Positions 28,987 through 36,316 are shown, counted from the stretch's first letter. The stretch: 64,000 nucleotides of DNA from Enterococcaceae bacterium (GCA_022649665.1 JALCOL010000010.1:1-64000), one strand, 5' to 3'. Notes: generated from the letters alone by a model not told the origin. Numbers and translations are program-made.

Positions 28987-30276
28987 TTAAACGAAGACTC
29001 GCGTTTCAAACGGATCATAGTTTTGCGGCCGGTTGACCGGATCTCCCATCCACGTTTTGTTGCTGATCAATTCGTGCCATTCTTTGCGCATCACACTTTT
29101 AGGAAAATTGAACAGAGCGCGTTCATTGGATAAATTGATCGCGACTAACAGTCTGCGCTCTTTTGTGACACGTTCAAAAACAAAGACTTGTGGATGATTC
29201 TTCAAATGCAAAAGAAAATCTCCTGCCAATAATTCCGGATATTTTTTGCGAGTCGCTAAAAGTTCGCGATAATATTCAAAAATCGAAAAAGCTTCAGCAG
29301 GCTCACTCAGCTTACGGTAAAATTGACAAGCCGTTTTGGTATTGAAGCGCTCGTTTGAAAGATCTTCCGCCGCTCTTTCCGCTGAGTATGAAGGCGCGCC
29401 GCTGCGCCGAAAAGTGCGCACCTCTTCATAAGCCGGTTCTTCGACTGTCTTGACTCCGAGTCGTTCGATAAACGAGATCCCCATCTCTTGACCTTCATTG
29501 ATCACTGGAACTCCCTTGATCAGGAGCATCAGCGTCGCGATCGCCTTCGCTGAAATCTCGAAAAATTCTGGCTTGATCTGCGAAATAAATTTTTCTTCTA
29601 ATTCTTGATCGATATCGCCATAAACGAAAAATTCTTCGGAAGCCAAAGAATGCGGATTCCGCTGCCATGCATTCAAAGCACATTTAAAAGAAAGGATCGG
29701 TGAAAGTCGCTCCGGTCCTTCTTGTTCTGCCAGAATGTCCATAAGACTCATTGCCTTGATCACTTTTGCTTGATGATCGCTTTCGATTTTCAGCTCATTT
29801 TCTTTCCAGCTGCCAAGCGCTAATACATAGGCATCAGCTGGGATCAGCGACCAAACCGAAATCGCTTTCATAATTTTATTCTGCAATACTAGATCTGGCA
29901 CGTTCAGCTGCTCTCTGCTGTTGAGTGCCGTAAAGCGGAAATCCATGCTGCGCGGCGCGATAAACCAAGCGTCTTGCACACTGTTTTCGCTGCGTAAATC
30001 AACGATGACCCGCAGATGATACTGTTGCAGCGTTTCTACTAAGCGCTGGAACACTGCCGAATCCAGGGCAGCCCAATGCCCATCGGCGTCGCTGATCAAT
30101 AATTTTTCTGGATCTTCTTTGCTGACTTGCAGACCTGACATCCACAAGAAATCAACTTGGAGTTTCGTCAAATATTCAGTTAACTGGAGAAGCTCTTCAG
30201 GTGTTTGCAGCTTCTCGAGATTCCAAGTAAAATAATACCCAACTTTGTTCTTCCACCAATCATCAACATAATACAC
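28987..30276 (-). CDS. Degenerate GH13 (alpha-amylase/oligo-glucosidase) family protein, probably not a hydrolase
   Basis: 429 residues from GTG behind AAAGGGGTGG. The fold is suggested by family landmarks: an N-terminal LTEYLTKLQVDFLWMSGLQ, a late VPVINEGQEMGISF (GH13 usually YQGEEIGM), and YRELLATRKKYPEL followed by a C-terminal beta domain. However the catalytic regions are gone: DLVVNHTS-like region I reads VIVDLRSENSVQ, the nucleophile region GFRxD reads DAYVLALGS, and no FxxNHD is seen. About 100 residues shorter than oligo-1,6-glucosidases. Signal peptide absent. Possible non-catalytic glucan-binding or regulatory protein; function unknown. Confidence 0.7.
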   Translation of the reverse strand: MYYVDDWWKNKVGYYFTWNLEKLQTPEELLQLTEYLTKLQVDFLWMSGLQVSKEDPEKLLISDADGHWAALDSAVFQRLVETLQQYHLRVIVDLRSENSVQDAWFIAPRSMDFRFTALNSREQLNVPDLVLQNKIMKAISVWSLIPADAYVLALGSWKENELKIESDHQAKVIKAMSLMDILAEQEGPERLSPILSFKCALNAWQRNPHSLASEEFFVYGDIDQELEEKFISQIKPEFFEISAKAIATLMLLIKGVPVINEGQEMGISFIERLGVKTVEEPAYEEVRTFRRSGAPSYSAERAAEDLSNERFNTKTACQFYRKLSEPAEAFSIFEYYRELLATRKKYPELLAGDFLLHLKNHPQVFVFERVTKERRLLVAINLSNERALFNFPKSVMRKEWHELISNKTWMGDPVNRPQNYDPFETRVFV

Positions 30277-30414
30277 GAAACCACCCCTTTTCATCTGAAA
30301 AGTATTACCTTTTCATTCTGATAGTAGCATATCCTTTATTTCTTTTCTATTATTAAATAACCTTTTGTCAAATAAAAGAAAAATATTTTTCTTTTTCTGG
30401 TGTTTTATTTATAA

Positions 30415-30442
30415 CAATTTTATAAACATAGTTATAAAATTG
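30415..30442. promoter_or_regulatory. Perfect 11-bp palindrome of unknown purpose
   Basis: CAATTTTATAA and TTATAAAATTG flank a six-base spacer in the 280-base gap between the GH13-like gene and tRNA-Leu. Operator-like in size. The rest of 30277-30516 is AT-rich with a further AGAAAAATATTTTTCT palindrome and no gene. Confidence 0.4.
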
Positions 30443-30516
30443 AGCAGCCGATTTGTGAAATTACTCGCTCACTCTAGTCCTGTCTCGGAGAAATTTTGTT
30501 TTTTTCAAAATTTGAT

Positions 30517-30545
30517 TTGACAAGTCGCAAATTAATCATTAGAAT
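30517..30545 (+). promoter_or_regulatory. tRNA-Leu(CAG) promoter
   Basis: Consensus -35 TTGACA (30517-30522), 17-base spacer, -10 TAGAAT (30540-30545), 12 bases before the mature tRNA. Confidence 0.88.
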
Positions 30546-30557
30546 AAAAGAGCTGTT

Positions 30558-30640
30558 GCGGATGTGTTGGAATTGGTAGACAAGCATGACTCAGAATCAT
30601 GTGAGCTCAGCTCGTGTGGGTTCGACTCCCATCATCCGCA
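30558..30640 (+). tRNA. tRNA-Leu, anticodon CAG
   Basis: 83 bases. Acceptor GCGGATG/CATCCGC plus discriminator A, anticodon stem CATGA/TCATG with loop CTCAGAA (anticodon CAG, reads CUG), long class II variable arm, T-loop GGTTCGACTCC. The 3' CCA is not encoded. Flanked by its own promoter and terminator. Confidence 0.97.
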
Positions 30641-30660
30641 TTTTTATAAATAGTTGATTC

Positions 30661-30700
30661 AAAAAAGGACAAGACCGCCGGATAGGTCTTGTCCTTTTTG
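30661..30700. terminator. Bidirectional terminator between tRNA-Leu and the hxlR-like gene
   Basis: AAAAAGGACAAGACC pairs with GGTCTTGTCCTTTTT around an 8-base loop. Confidence 0.92.
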
Positions 30701-30702
30701 TT

Positions 30703-31020
30703 TTAGCGTACATTTTGCTGGTATGTTTCTCCCCAGCTGATCATCCCGTTGATCATCGGCGCCAAACGCTTCCCAAGATCTGTCAGCGTATATTCGACCC
30801 GCAGCGGCACTTCCGCATAGATCCGGCGGGCAACCAGCCCGTCCGCTTCCAAAGCACGCAGATTATCCGTCAAGACTTTCGGGCTGATTCCATGAACATG
30901 ATGCTTGATCTCGCCAAACCGCTGGGTCCCGTCCAAAAGCACCGAGATGATCAGCGGCTTCCATTTATTGCCGATCACATCGACCGTCAACTCGATCGGA
31001 CACATTTCTTCGCGTTCCAT
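30703..31020 (-). CDS. HxlR-family winged-helix regulator
   Basis: 105 residues from ATG behind GAGGAGG; a longer in-frame start lacks a ribosome binding site. The core CPIELTVDVIGNKWKPLII, RFGEIKHHVHGISPKVLT and LRVEYTLTDLGK are diagnostic of HxlR. A single conserved Cys near the N-terminus (CPIE) is the redox/electrophile-sensing residue in relatives such as YodB and HypR. Divergent from the pirin gene, which is the likely target. Confidence 0.93.
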   Translation of the reverse strand: MEREEMCPIELTVDVIGNKWKPLIISVLLDGTQRFGEIKHHVHGISPKVLTDNLRALEADGLVARRIYAEVPLRVEYTLTDLGKRLAPMINGMISWGETYQQNVR

Positions 31021-31038
31021 TCGGCATTCCTCCTCATT

Positions 31039-31054
31039 GTTACCTATAAGTAAC
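31039..31054. promoter_or_regulatory. Candidate HxlR operator
   Basis: GTTAC-CTATAA-GTAAC dyad in the hxlR/pirin intergenic region, with a further half-site AGTACCTAATT at about 31068-31078 touching the pirin -35 box. Pattern resembles other HxlR-family operators; the assignment is by position. Confidence 0.5.
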
Positions 31055-31076
31055 CAGGGCACTAAATAGTACCTAA

Positions 31077-31105
31077 TTGCGAAATGATATCACACATAGT
31101 ATATT
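31077..31105 (+). promoter_or_regulatory. Pirin gene promoter
   Basis: -35 TTGCGA (31077-31082), 17-base spacer, -10 TATATT (31100-31105). Confidence 0.6.
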
Positions 31106-31197
31106 ATAACCAGACAGTGAAAGATGCAATCCCTCCCGCATCGATTGCTGAGGAACCAAAGAGCGAAAGACACTTTACCTGAGAAAGGATGAATACC

Positions 31198-32055
31198 ATG
31201 ACCATTCGAAAAGTAATGAAAACCGTAAAGGGGCAACCGACGATCGATGGTGCGGGCGTCCATTTGATCCGCGTGATCGGCCCAAATGATGTCAAAGACT
31301 TTGATCCGTTTTTGATGCTGGATTCGTTTGACTCTGAAAATCCCGATGATTATATTAAAGGTTTCCCGATGCATCCCCATCGCGGAATCGAAACGATTAC
31401 TTATTTGATCGAAGGCGAGATTGAACACCAAGACAGCTTAGGCAATAAAGGCGTGATCGGCGCGGGCGCCAGCCAATGGATGACCGCCGGGAGCGGGATC
31501 ATTCACCAAGAAATGCCAGCGCCGGTTCCGCGTCTTTTAGGGTTGCAGATCTGGCTCAATCTGCCGCGCGACAAAAAAATGACCACACCGACCTATTTCA
31601 ATATTGAAAAAGACATGGTGAAGATCAAAGAAGAACCTTTCGGCCGCGTCCATGTGATCGCAGGCGGCTATGATGGGACGGAGGGCATCAAGCCGCTCTA
31701 TCATCCCGCAACGCTATATGATGTTGAAGTGGATGCCGGCAAAGAAGCGGTCCTTCCGACTGATCCGCAAGAAAATGTCTTTATTTTTCTGATCGTCGGA
31801 AATGCTGAGATCAACGGTGAAAAATATGAAGAGAAAACTGCCGTCCTCTTCGGCCAAGGTGATGAGATCAAAGTCAAAGCGGAAGACGATGCTCCGACGC
31901 GCTTCATCTATTTTGCCGGCAAGAAACTGCATGAACCGGTTGCTTGGGGCGGACCAATCGTGATGAATACCCGCGAAGAATTGATGGATGCCTTCAACGA
32001 ATTGAACGATGGCACCTTTATTCAAGAAAACCCTGAAGACCATCACGAAGAATAA
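31198..32055 (+). CDS. Pirin-family cupin protein
   Basis: 285 residues from the second ATG (nine bases after AGAAAGG; the first ATG abuts the ribosome binding site). Bicupin with the iron/metal site in the N-terminal cupin: FPMHPHRGIETITYLIEG (about 55-75) and SGIIHQEMP (about 100). Bacterial pirins include quercetin 2,3-dioxygenase-like and electrophile-response proteins. Divergent pairing with an HxlR regulator suggests induction by oxidative or electrophilic stress, by inference. Confidence 0.93.
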   Translation: MTIRKVMKTVKGQPTIDGAGVHLIRVIGPNDVKDFDPFLMLDSFDSENPDDYIKGFPMHPHRGIETITYLIEGEIEHQDSLGNKGVIGAGASQWMTAGSGIIHQEMPAPVPRLLGLQIWLNLPRDKKMTTPTYFNIEKDMVKIKEEPFGRVHVIAGGYDGTEGIKPLYHPATLYDVEVDAGKEAVLPTDPQENVFIFLIVGNAEINGEKYEEKTAVLFGQGDEIKVKAEDDAPTRFIYFAGKKLHEPVAWGGPIVMNTREELMDAFNELNDGTFIQENPEDHHEE

Positions 32056-32067
32056 TCAAAAAAAGAT

Positions 32068-32096
32068 TTGCTTTTTCGGTGATTCTTTTGTATGAT
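32068..32096 (+). promoter_or_regulatory. Promoter of the 54-residue membrane protein
   Basis: -35 TTGCTT (32068-32073), 17-base spacer, -10 TATGAT (32091-32096). Confidence 0.7.
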
Positions 32097-32112
32097 GGAT
32101 CTACAGGGCAAA

Positions 32113-32132
32113 TGAAAATGATTATCAATGTC
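32113..32132. promoter_or_regulatory. Fur-box-like operator
   Basis: TGAAAAT-G-ATTATCA (32113-32127) matches the Fur 7-1-7 consensus TGATAAT-N-ATTATCA at 13 of 14 positions, and 32114-32132 matches the classical 19-base Fur box at 16 of 19. It sits between the -10 and the ribosome binding site, where binding would block transcription. It is a poorer fit to PerR and Zur consensus sites. Confidence 0.8.
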
Positions 32133-32148
32133 AGAAAGGAGCTTTTTG

Positions 32149-32313
32149 ATGCTGGCGATCGTCGAGATTCTGTTCGCGTCACTTCTGCTGGTCACCTTTT
32201 TTGCTGTTTTTTTAAATGATCATAAGACTTCAATCCAACGAGCAGAAAATCACGCTCACAGCGCTCCTTCTCCGAAAAAAGCTCTTCTTTTTGGCAAGCA
32301 GCAATCAAAGTAG
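32149..32313 (+). CDS. Small membrane protein under a Fur-type operator
   Basis: 54 residues from ATG behind AAAGGAGC. One hydrophobic helix (about residues 2-24, AIVEILFASLLLVTFFAVF) then a basic, His-containing cytosolic or outer tail (NDHKTSIQRAENHAHSA). No cysteine, so it is unlike the Cys-rich FeoB-associated small proteins. Own promoter, Fur-like operator and a downstream hairpin make a complete transcription unit, which supports a real gene. Family not recognised; a role in iron homeostasis is inferred only from the operator. Confidence 0.7.
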   Translation: MLAIVEILFASLLLVTFFAVFLNDHKTSIQRAENHAHSAPSPKKALLFGKQQSK

Positions 32314-32339
32314 GCAATAAAAAAACAGATACTTCTCCC

Positions 32340-32372
32340 ATAAAAGGATTGACATTTAGTCAATCCTTTTAT
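32340..32372 (+). terminator. Hairpin after the small membrane protein gene
   Basis: Perfect 14-bp inverted repeat (ATAAAAGGATTGAC with its complement at 32359-32372), 5-base loop. The T run is inside the stem. It also contains a TTGACA that could serve the following tRNA gene. Confidence 0.6.
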
Positions 32373-32389
32373 AAACTGTATAAGGTCAG

Positions 32390-32474
32390 GCGGATGTGTT
32401 GGAACTGGCAGACAAGCATGACTAAGGATCATGTGGGCATTGCGCCCGTGTGGGTTCGAGTCCCACTATCCGCA
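32390..32474 (+). tRNA. tRNA-Leu, anticodon AAG
   Basis: 85 bases. Acceptor GCGGATG/TATCCGC (one G-T pair) with discriminator A, anticodon stem CATGA/TCATG and loop CTAAGGA (anticodon AAG, reads CUU and, if modified, CUC), class II variable arm GGGCATTGCGCCC, T-loop GGTTCGAGTCC. CCA not encoded. Its 5' half is nearly identical to the tRNA-Leu(CAG) 1.8 kb upstream. Confidence 0.96.
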
Positions 32475-32477
32475 TGA

Positions 32478-32515
32478 AAAGACCTTGAAGGATTTTTCCT
32501 TCAAGGTCTTTTTTT
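32478..32515. terminator. Bidirectional terminator between tRNA-Leu(AAG) and tex
   Basis: AAAGACCTTGAAGGA pairs with TCCTTCAAGGTCTTT, 5-base loop, then seven T. Confidence 0.93.
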
Positions 32516-34691
32516 AATGCTTTATTTCTTTCGCTGCCGGATCAACCATTGAAAGTCCGATCCGGCTTTTTTCGATATCGACTGATAAAACCCAAACATC
32601 AACGATTTGACCAACAGAAACGACATCCAGCGGATTTTTTACAAAGCGCTTGCTGAGATGCGAAACGTGGACCAAGCCGTCTTCTTTCACACCGATATCG
32701 ACAAATGCACCGAAATCAACTACATTGCGGACCGTCCCGCTCATTTTCATTCCCGGTTTCAAGTCTTCGATCTTCAAAACATCGCTGCGCAAGAGGACCG
32801 GCGGCAGATCTTCCCGCGGATCGCGTCCCGGTTGGATCAGCGACTGAATGATGTCTTTGATCGTCGCTTCGCCGGCTTCAAGGCGCACTGCCAGCTCTTG
32901 CGGATCAAGAAGCTTCAGGGTGCTCGTCGCTTCGGGTGTTCCAAGGGTCTGCTTTTTTACACCGGCGAGATCCAAAATATCTTTTGCAAGTGCGTAGCTT
33001 TCCGGATGGATATTCGTATTGTCGAACAGATTTTTTCCTTCAGGGATCCGCAAGAATCCCGCGGCCTGTTCGTAAGCTTTCGGCCCCAGCCGCGGAACTT
33101 TCTTCAGTTGCGGGCGGCTTTCAAACGCGCCGTTTTCTTCGCGAAAGGTGACGATATTTTCTGCGATCGTTTTATTCAGTCCGGAAACAAATTGTAGAAG
33201 CTGGATGCTGGCCGTATTCAAATCGATCCCTACTTGGTTGACAGCGGTCTCCACGACAAACGCCAGCTGGTCTTTCAAGAGCTTCTGACTGACATCGTGC
33301 TGGTATTGTCCGACCCCGACAGCTTGCGGATCGATCTTGACAAGTTCAGCGAGCGGATCTTGGAGGCGGCGGGCAATGCTGACAGCACTCCGTTCTTCTA
33401 CGTGAAGATCGGGAAATTCGCTGCGGGCAACTTCGCTGGCTGAATAGACCGATGCGCCGGCTTCGCTGACGATCGTGTAATAAACTTTTCGGGAGAGTGT
33501 CTTCAATACTTCGCTTACAAATTGTTCTGATTCACGGCTTGCGGTACCATTGCCGATCGCGACGATATCGACTTGATATTTTTCAATCAATTTTTCAAAC
33601 AGCGGACTTGCTTCGCTTCGTTTTTTTTCCGGCGCCGGCTTATGCGGATAAATAACAGATACCGCCAGAAGCTTCCCAGTCGCATCAACAACTGCCAACT
33701 TGCAGCCGGTGCGATATGCCGGATCGAATCCCAGCACGCGTTTTCCCTTCAGCGGCGGTTGCAGCAAAAGGCTCCGCAAATTCTCGCCGAAAACATGGAT
33801 CGCTTGGATCTCAGCAGAAGCGCTCAGCTGCTGACGCAGTTCGCGCTCGATGCTTGGCAGCAGGAAACGCTTCAAGCCGCTTTCGATCGCAGCCTGCATT
33901 AATTCGACATTCTGCGGCTCTTTTGTATGGATCAGCCGCCATTCCAAATAACGCTCGATTTCTTCATTTGGAAAAGCGATCGCGACTTTTAGTATTTTTT
34001 CTTTTTCGCCGCGGTTTAAAGCAAGCGTTCGATATGGCACCATTTTTTTGAATGGTGATTCAAATTCATAATACATCTCGAACGTTTTCTGCGGATCATC
34101 GGCTTCTTTTTTGCGTGAAGAAACGATTTGTCCCTTAGCTTCAGTCTTCTCGCGGATATAGCTGCGAAATTGTGCATTATCGCTGATCTGTTCAGCAAGG
34201 ATCTCTTGAGCACCGAGCAGCGCTTCCGCGATCGTCAGCACTTTTTCGCTGAGCAGTTTTTGCGCGACGACATTAATGGCTTCTTTTCCCTTTTGCTCCC
34301 AGATTCGCGCGGCTAGCGGCTCTAGTCCATTTTCTTTGGCGATCATCGCCTTGGTCCGCCGTTTCTGCTTATACGGCCGGTAAAGATCTTCAAGGGTCTG
34401 CAATTTTTCAGCGCGCATGATCTGTTGTTTTAACGCTGCCGTCAGTTTCCCTTGTGCATCGATCAAGCGCAGGATCTCTTCTTTTCGTTCGGCGACTTTT
34501 TCCTGCATCTGGTATGTTTCCTGGATCGCGTGGATCGCCACTTCTTCGAGATTACCGGTCAATTCTTTCCGGTAGCGGGCGATAAACGGGATCGTATTTC
34601 CGTCTTCCAGCATCTTGATGACCGCTTGGATTTGATGCTTTGAATAATCTTGTAACGCTTCGCTTACTGATTGGATGATTGTCTGATTCAA
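32514..34691 (-). CDS. tex: Tex-family S1 RNA-binding transcription accessory protein
   Basis: 725 residues from TTG behind AAGAGGGAAG; a longer ATG reading would overlap the upstream VOC gene and lacks a ribosome binding site. Domains: helical N-terminus (IPFIARYRKELTG about 25), YqgF/RNase H-like core (GKRVLGFDPAYRTGCKLAVV about 325), helix-hairpin-helix (LNKTIAENIVTFREENGAF about 500) and a C-terminal S1 domain (MSGTVRNVVDFGAFVDIGV about 648). Spt6-like nucleic-acid-binding protein, involved in transcription/RNA metabolism. Third gene of the EIIA-VOC-tex run. Confidence 0.95.
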   Translation of the reverse strand: MNQTIIQSVSEALQDYSKHQIQAVIKMLEDGNTIPFIARYRKELTGNLEEVAIHAIQETYQMQEKVAERKEEILRLIDAQGKLTAALKQQIMRAEKLQTLEDLYRPYKQKRRTKAMIAKENGLEPLAARIWEQKGKEAINVVAQKLLSEKVLTIAEALLGAQEILAEQISDNAQFRSYIREKTEAKGQIVSSRKKEADDPQKTFEMYYEFESPFKKMVPYRTLALNRGEKEKILKVAIAFPNEEIERYLEWRLIHTKEPQNVELMQAAIESGLKRFLLPSIERELRQQLSASAEIQAIHVFGENLRSLLLQPPLKGKRVLGFDPAYRTGCKLAVVDATGKLLAVSVIYPHKPAPEKKRSEASPLFEKLIEKYQVDIVAIGNGTASRESEQFVSEVLKTLSRKVYYTIVSEAGASVYSASEVARSEFPDLHVEERSAVSIARRLQDPLAELVKIDPQAVGVGQYQHDVSQKLLKDQLAFVVETAVNQVGIDLNTASIQLLQFVSGLNKTIAENIVTFREENGAFESRPQLKKVPRLGPKAYEQAAGFLRIPEGKNLFDNTNIHPESYALAKDILDLAGVKKQTLGTPEATSTLKLLDPQELAVRLEAGEATIKDIIQSLIQPGRDPREDLPPVLLRSDVLKIEDLKPGMKMSGTVRNVVDFGAFVDIGVKEDGLVHVSHLSKRFVKNPLDVVSVGQIVDVWVLSVDIEKSRIGLSMVDPAAKEIKH

Positions 34692-34707
34692 ATTGGCTAC
34701 TTCCCTC

Positions 34708-35085
34708 TTAATCAAATTCACTCGAAACGGCGAATGTATTGCCGTCCGGATCGACAAAATTAAAAATGTCATGGTCGCCGACATGCATCAAGCCGCCCAG
34801 ATCGATCCCAAGTTTTTGCATTTTTTCATAAAGCACCTCGATGTTTGGCGTTGAAAAAATGATTGCCGGCGGCGGGGTGATGCTTTCTGCTGCGTAATCT
34901 TCAAAATACTTGCGGTCATAAAGCGCCAGCCGCCACGGACAATCCGGTGTCGGCGAAGTTTCATAGACCAGCGTTCCCTCGCTGACTTCCGCTTCCCGTT
35001 CGGCAAAACCGATCTTTTGCCAAAAATCGGCAGACTTGCGGACATTTTTTACGTAATAAATGATTTTTGCTTCTGCACTGAACAT
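34708..35085 (-). CDS. VOC-superfamily (glyoxalase/bleomycin-resistance fold) protein
   Basis: 125 residues; ATG behind AGGAGGCAG. Two beta-alpha-beta-beta-beta units: IIYYVKNVRKSADFWQKIGF at the N-terminus and IFNFVDPDGNTFAVSSEFD at the C-terminus, the usual VOC landmarks. Putative metal Glu/His positions are incomplete to the eye, so a binding rather than catalytic role is possible. Substrate unknown. Between EIIA and tex with short gaps (13 and 16 bases). Confidence 0.85.
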   Translation of the reverse strand: MFSAEAKIIYYVKNVRKSADFWQKIGFAEREAEVSEGTLVYETSPTPDCPWRLALYDRKYFEDYAAESITPPPAIIFSTPNIEVLYEKMQKLGIDLGGLMHVGDHDIFNFVDPDGNTFAVSSEFD

Positions 35086-35098
35086 TTCTTCTGCCTCC

Positions 35099-35497
35099 TT
35101 AGTCTTCGGCTGCGCGCTCCTCGATCGCTTCCTGCCCTTTAGTTACCAAGTGATCAGCCAAGTCATGGGCGTCTTTGATGAACAACCGGCTTTGCGTACT
35201 TTCGATCAATAGCGGCAAATTGACGCCGGTGATGATCAACGAATTCTGGTAGCCTTTTAATTCGTGCGATGCAGCGCGGTAAGGCGTCCCTCCCAAAAGA
35301 TCGGTCAGCACCAAGAGCCCCTCTGCCCGATGCGCTTCTCGGATAAAGACATCGGCCAGCTTTTTCTGATAATCGCTGAGAGCCTCGCCGTTATAAGGGA
35401 TAACTTGAAAATAATCTTGCTCTCCGGTAATCATTTTTAGTGATTGATACAGGCCGCTTGCGAATTCGCCGTGGCCGGTCAAAATAATACTGATCAT
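35099..35497 (-). CDS. Orphan PTS EIIA component, mannose family
   Basis: 132 residues from ATG behind AAAGAGGCG. EIIA-Man fold: MISIILTGHGEFASGLYQSL holds the His that accepts phosphate from HPr (His9), then LLVLTDLLGGTPYRAA and IITGVNLPLLIE. No EIIB, EIIC or EIID gene is in the window, so it either serves a distant permease or acts as a phosphorylation-state signal. First gene of the EIIA-VOC-tex run; a possible promoter on the minus strand is TTGACT-N18-TATGGT at about 35518-35547. Confidence 0.88.
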   Translation of the reverse strand: MISIILTGHGEFASGLYQSLKMITGEQDYFQVIPYNGEALSDYQKKLADVFIREAHRAEGLLVLTDLLGGTPYRAASHELKGYQNSLIITGVNLPLLIESTQSRLFIKDAHDLADHLVTKGQEAIEERAAED

Positions 35498-35594
35498 TTT
35501 TTTCGCCTCTTTCATCTGCTTACCAAACCATACTATGCCGAAAAGCTGCAAGTCAATGGCTCTTCAAAAATTTAGTGGTCATCTGGTGATTCTT

Positions 35595-35603
35595 TGCTAT
35601 AAT
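35595..35603 (+). promoter_or_regulatory. Extended -10 of the 87-residue gene
   Basis: TGCTATAAT, extended -10, 27 bases before the start codon. Confidence 0.6.
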
Positions 35604-35629
35604 ACATGAGAGAGGAGGAGGAAATTTTC

Positions 35630-35893
35630 ATGGAAGAACAACGCAAAGCTTTGGAAAAACTTATCCTGGATACCAACAATTCGATCTACAAGAATGAGCT
35701 GACTCAAGAGAAAGTTGCTGAACGGCTGAAAAAATTCGCCGATGAAAAAGGCAACGTTTCATATACTGAATTGATCTCTTTTGCAATGCAGGAAACCCGT
35801 GATTATACGACGGCCTTCGTCAGCGATGTAATCATGAATCTCTTCGACCAAGGATACTTGGCCGCACCAAAAAAAGAAGACGAAACAAAATAA
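35630..35893 (+). CDS. Small acidic hypothetical protein
   Basis: 87 residues; the ATG follows GAGGAGGAGG, and a start eight codons upstream would place that site inside the gene. Soluble, helical, charged (Glu/Lys-rich ends). Contains no motif I recognise. The unit has its own extended -10 promoter and ends at the repeat-borne terminator, so it looks like a genuine stand-alone gene. Confidence 0.7.
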   Translation: MEEQRKALEKLILDTNNSIYKNELTQEKVAERLKKFADEKGNVSYTELISFAMQETRDYTTAFVSDVIMNLFDQGYLAAPKKEDETK

Positions 35894-35903
35894 GCTTCAA
35901 GCG

Positions 35904-36066
35904 AAAAGAGGTTGGGACAAAAGTGTCCAGCTTCGAGAAATAAGAAGAAAAATCCGAAAATAGTTTCTTATATTTTTGAGATTTTTCGGCTTATTTCCGA
36001 AGAAGCTGCTTTTGAAACACCGTTTATTCGGAAAAGAGGCTGGGACATGACTTTTGTCCCAGCCTC
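35904..36066 (+). repeat. Dispersed intergenic repeat, copy 1 (full)
   Basis: About 160 bases beginning GAAAAGAGGTTGGGACAAAA, with a middle AATAAGAAGAAAAATCCGAA segment that can fold back on ATTTTTCGG, then CTGCTTTTGAAACACCGTTT ATTCGG and a terminator hairpin. Copies 2 (47154) and 3 (63541) share these blocks. Confidence 0.8.
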
Positions 36067-36073
36067 CTTTTTT
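36036..36073. terminator. Terminator inside repeat copy 1
   Basis: GAGGCTGGGACA pairs with TGTCCCAGCCTC (36055-36066) and is followed by a T run on the plus strand. It ends the 87-residue gene; the convergent 65-residue gene ends at its edge. Confidence 0.9.
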
Positions 36074-36269
36074 ATACTTCTGATGGATGTTCTTCATAGA
36101 CAAAAGTCACATCACCGCCTAAGTGGGCGATCCCTTTAAAATGCGAACGATCTTCCAGCTTGAGCCATGCCTGCCGGAAATCCAAATATTGATCATGAGT
36201 GACAAAGATCTCTTTGATCTCGCCCTCCTTCAGCTGTTTCAGCAAATCAACATAATCTACTTCGCTCAT
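36072..36269 (-). CDS. Small hypothetical protein
   Basis: 65 residues, ATG behind AGGAGGGATT. Soluble, mixed alpha/beta look (FVTHDQYLDFRQAWLKLEDR, then HLGGDVTFVYEEHPSEV). Strong ribosome binding site and clean boundaries support coding. It lies 47 bases downstream of accA with no clear terminator between, so read-through from the fatty-acid operon is possible. Family not recognised. Confidence 0.7.
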   Translation of the reverse strand: MSEVDYVDLLKQLKEGEIKEIFVTHDQYLDFRQAWLKLEDRSHFKGIAHLGGDVTFVYEEHPSEV

Positions 36270-36316
36270 TTGAATCCCTCCTGTTCACAGTATAGCAGAT
36301 TCAAGCCGGACCGTTC

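Noticed and set aside
32340-32400. Consensus-like TTGACA at 32349 as promoter of tRNA-Leu(AAG)
   Set aside because: Possible, but no -10 at 16-18 bases is good and the TTGACA is buried in a 14-bp stem, so I list only the hairpin.
34692-34784. 31-residue N-terminal extension of Tex
   Set aside because: Overlaps the VOC gene and has no ribosome binding site; the TTG at 34691 follows AAGAGGGAAG and matches family start.
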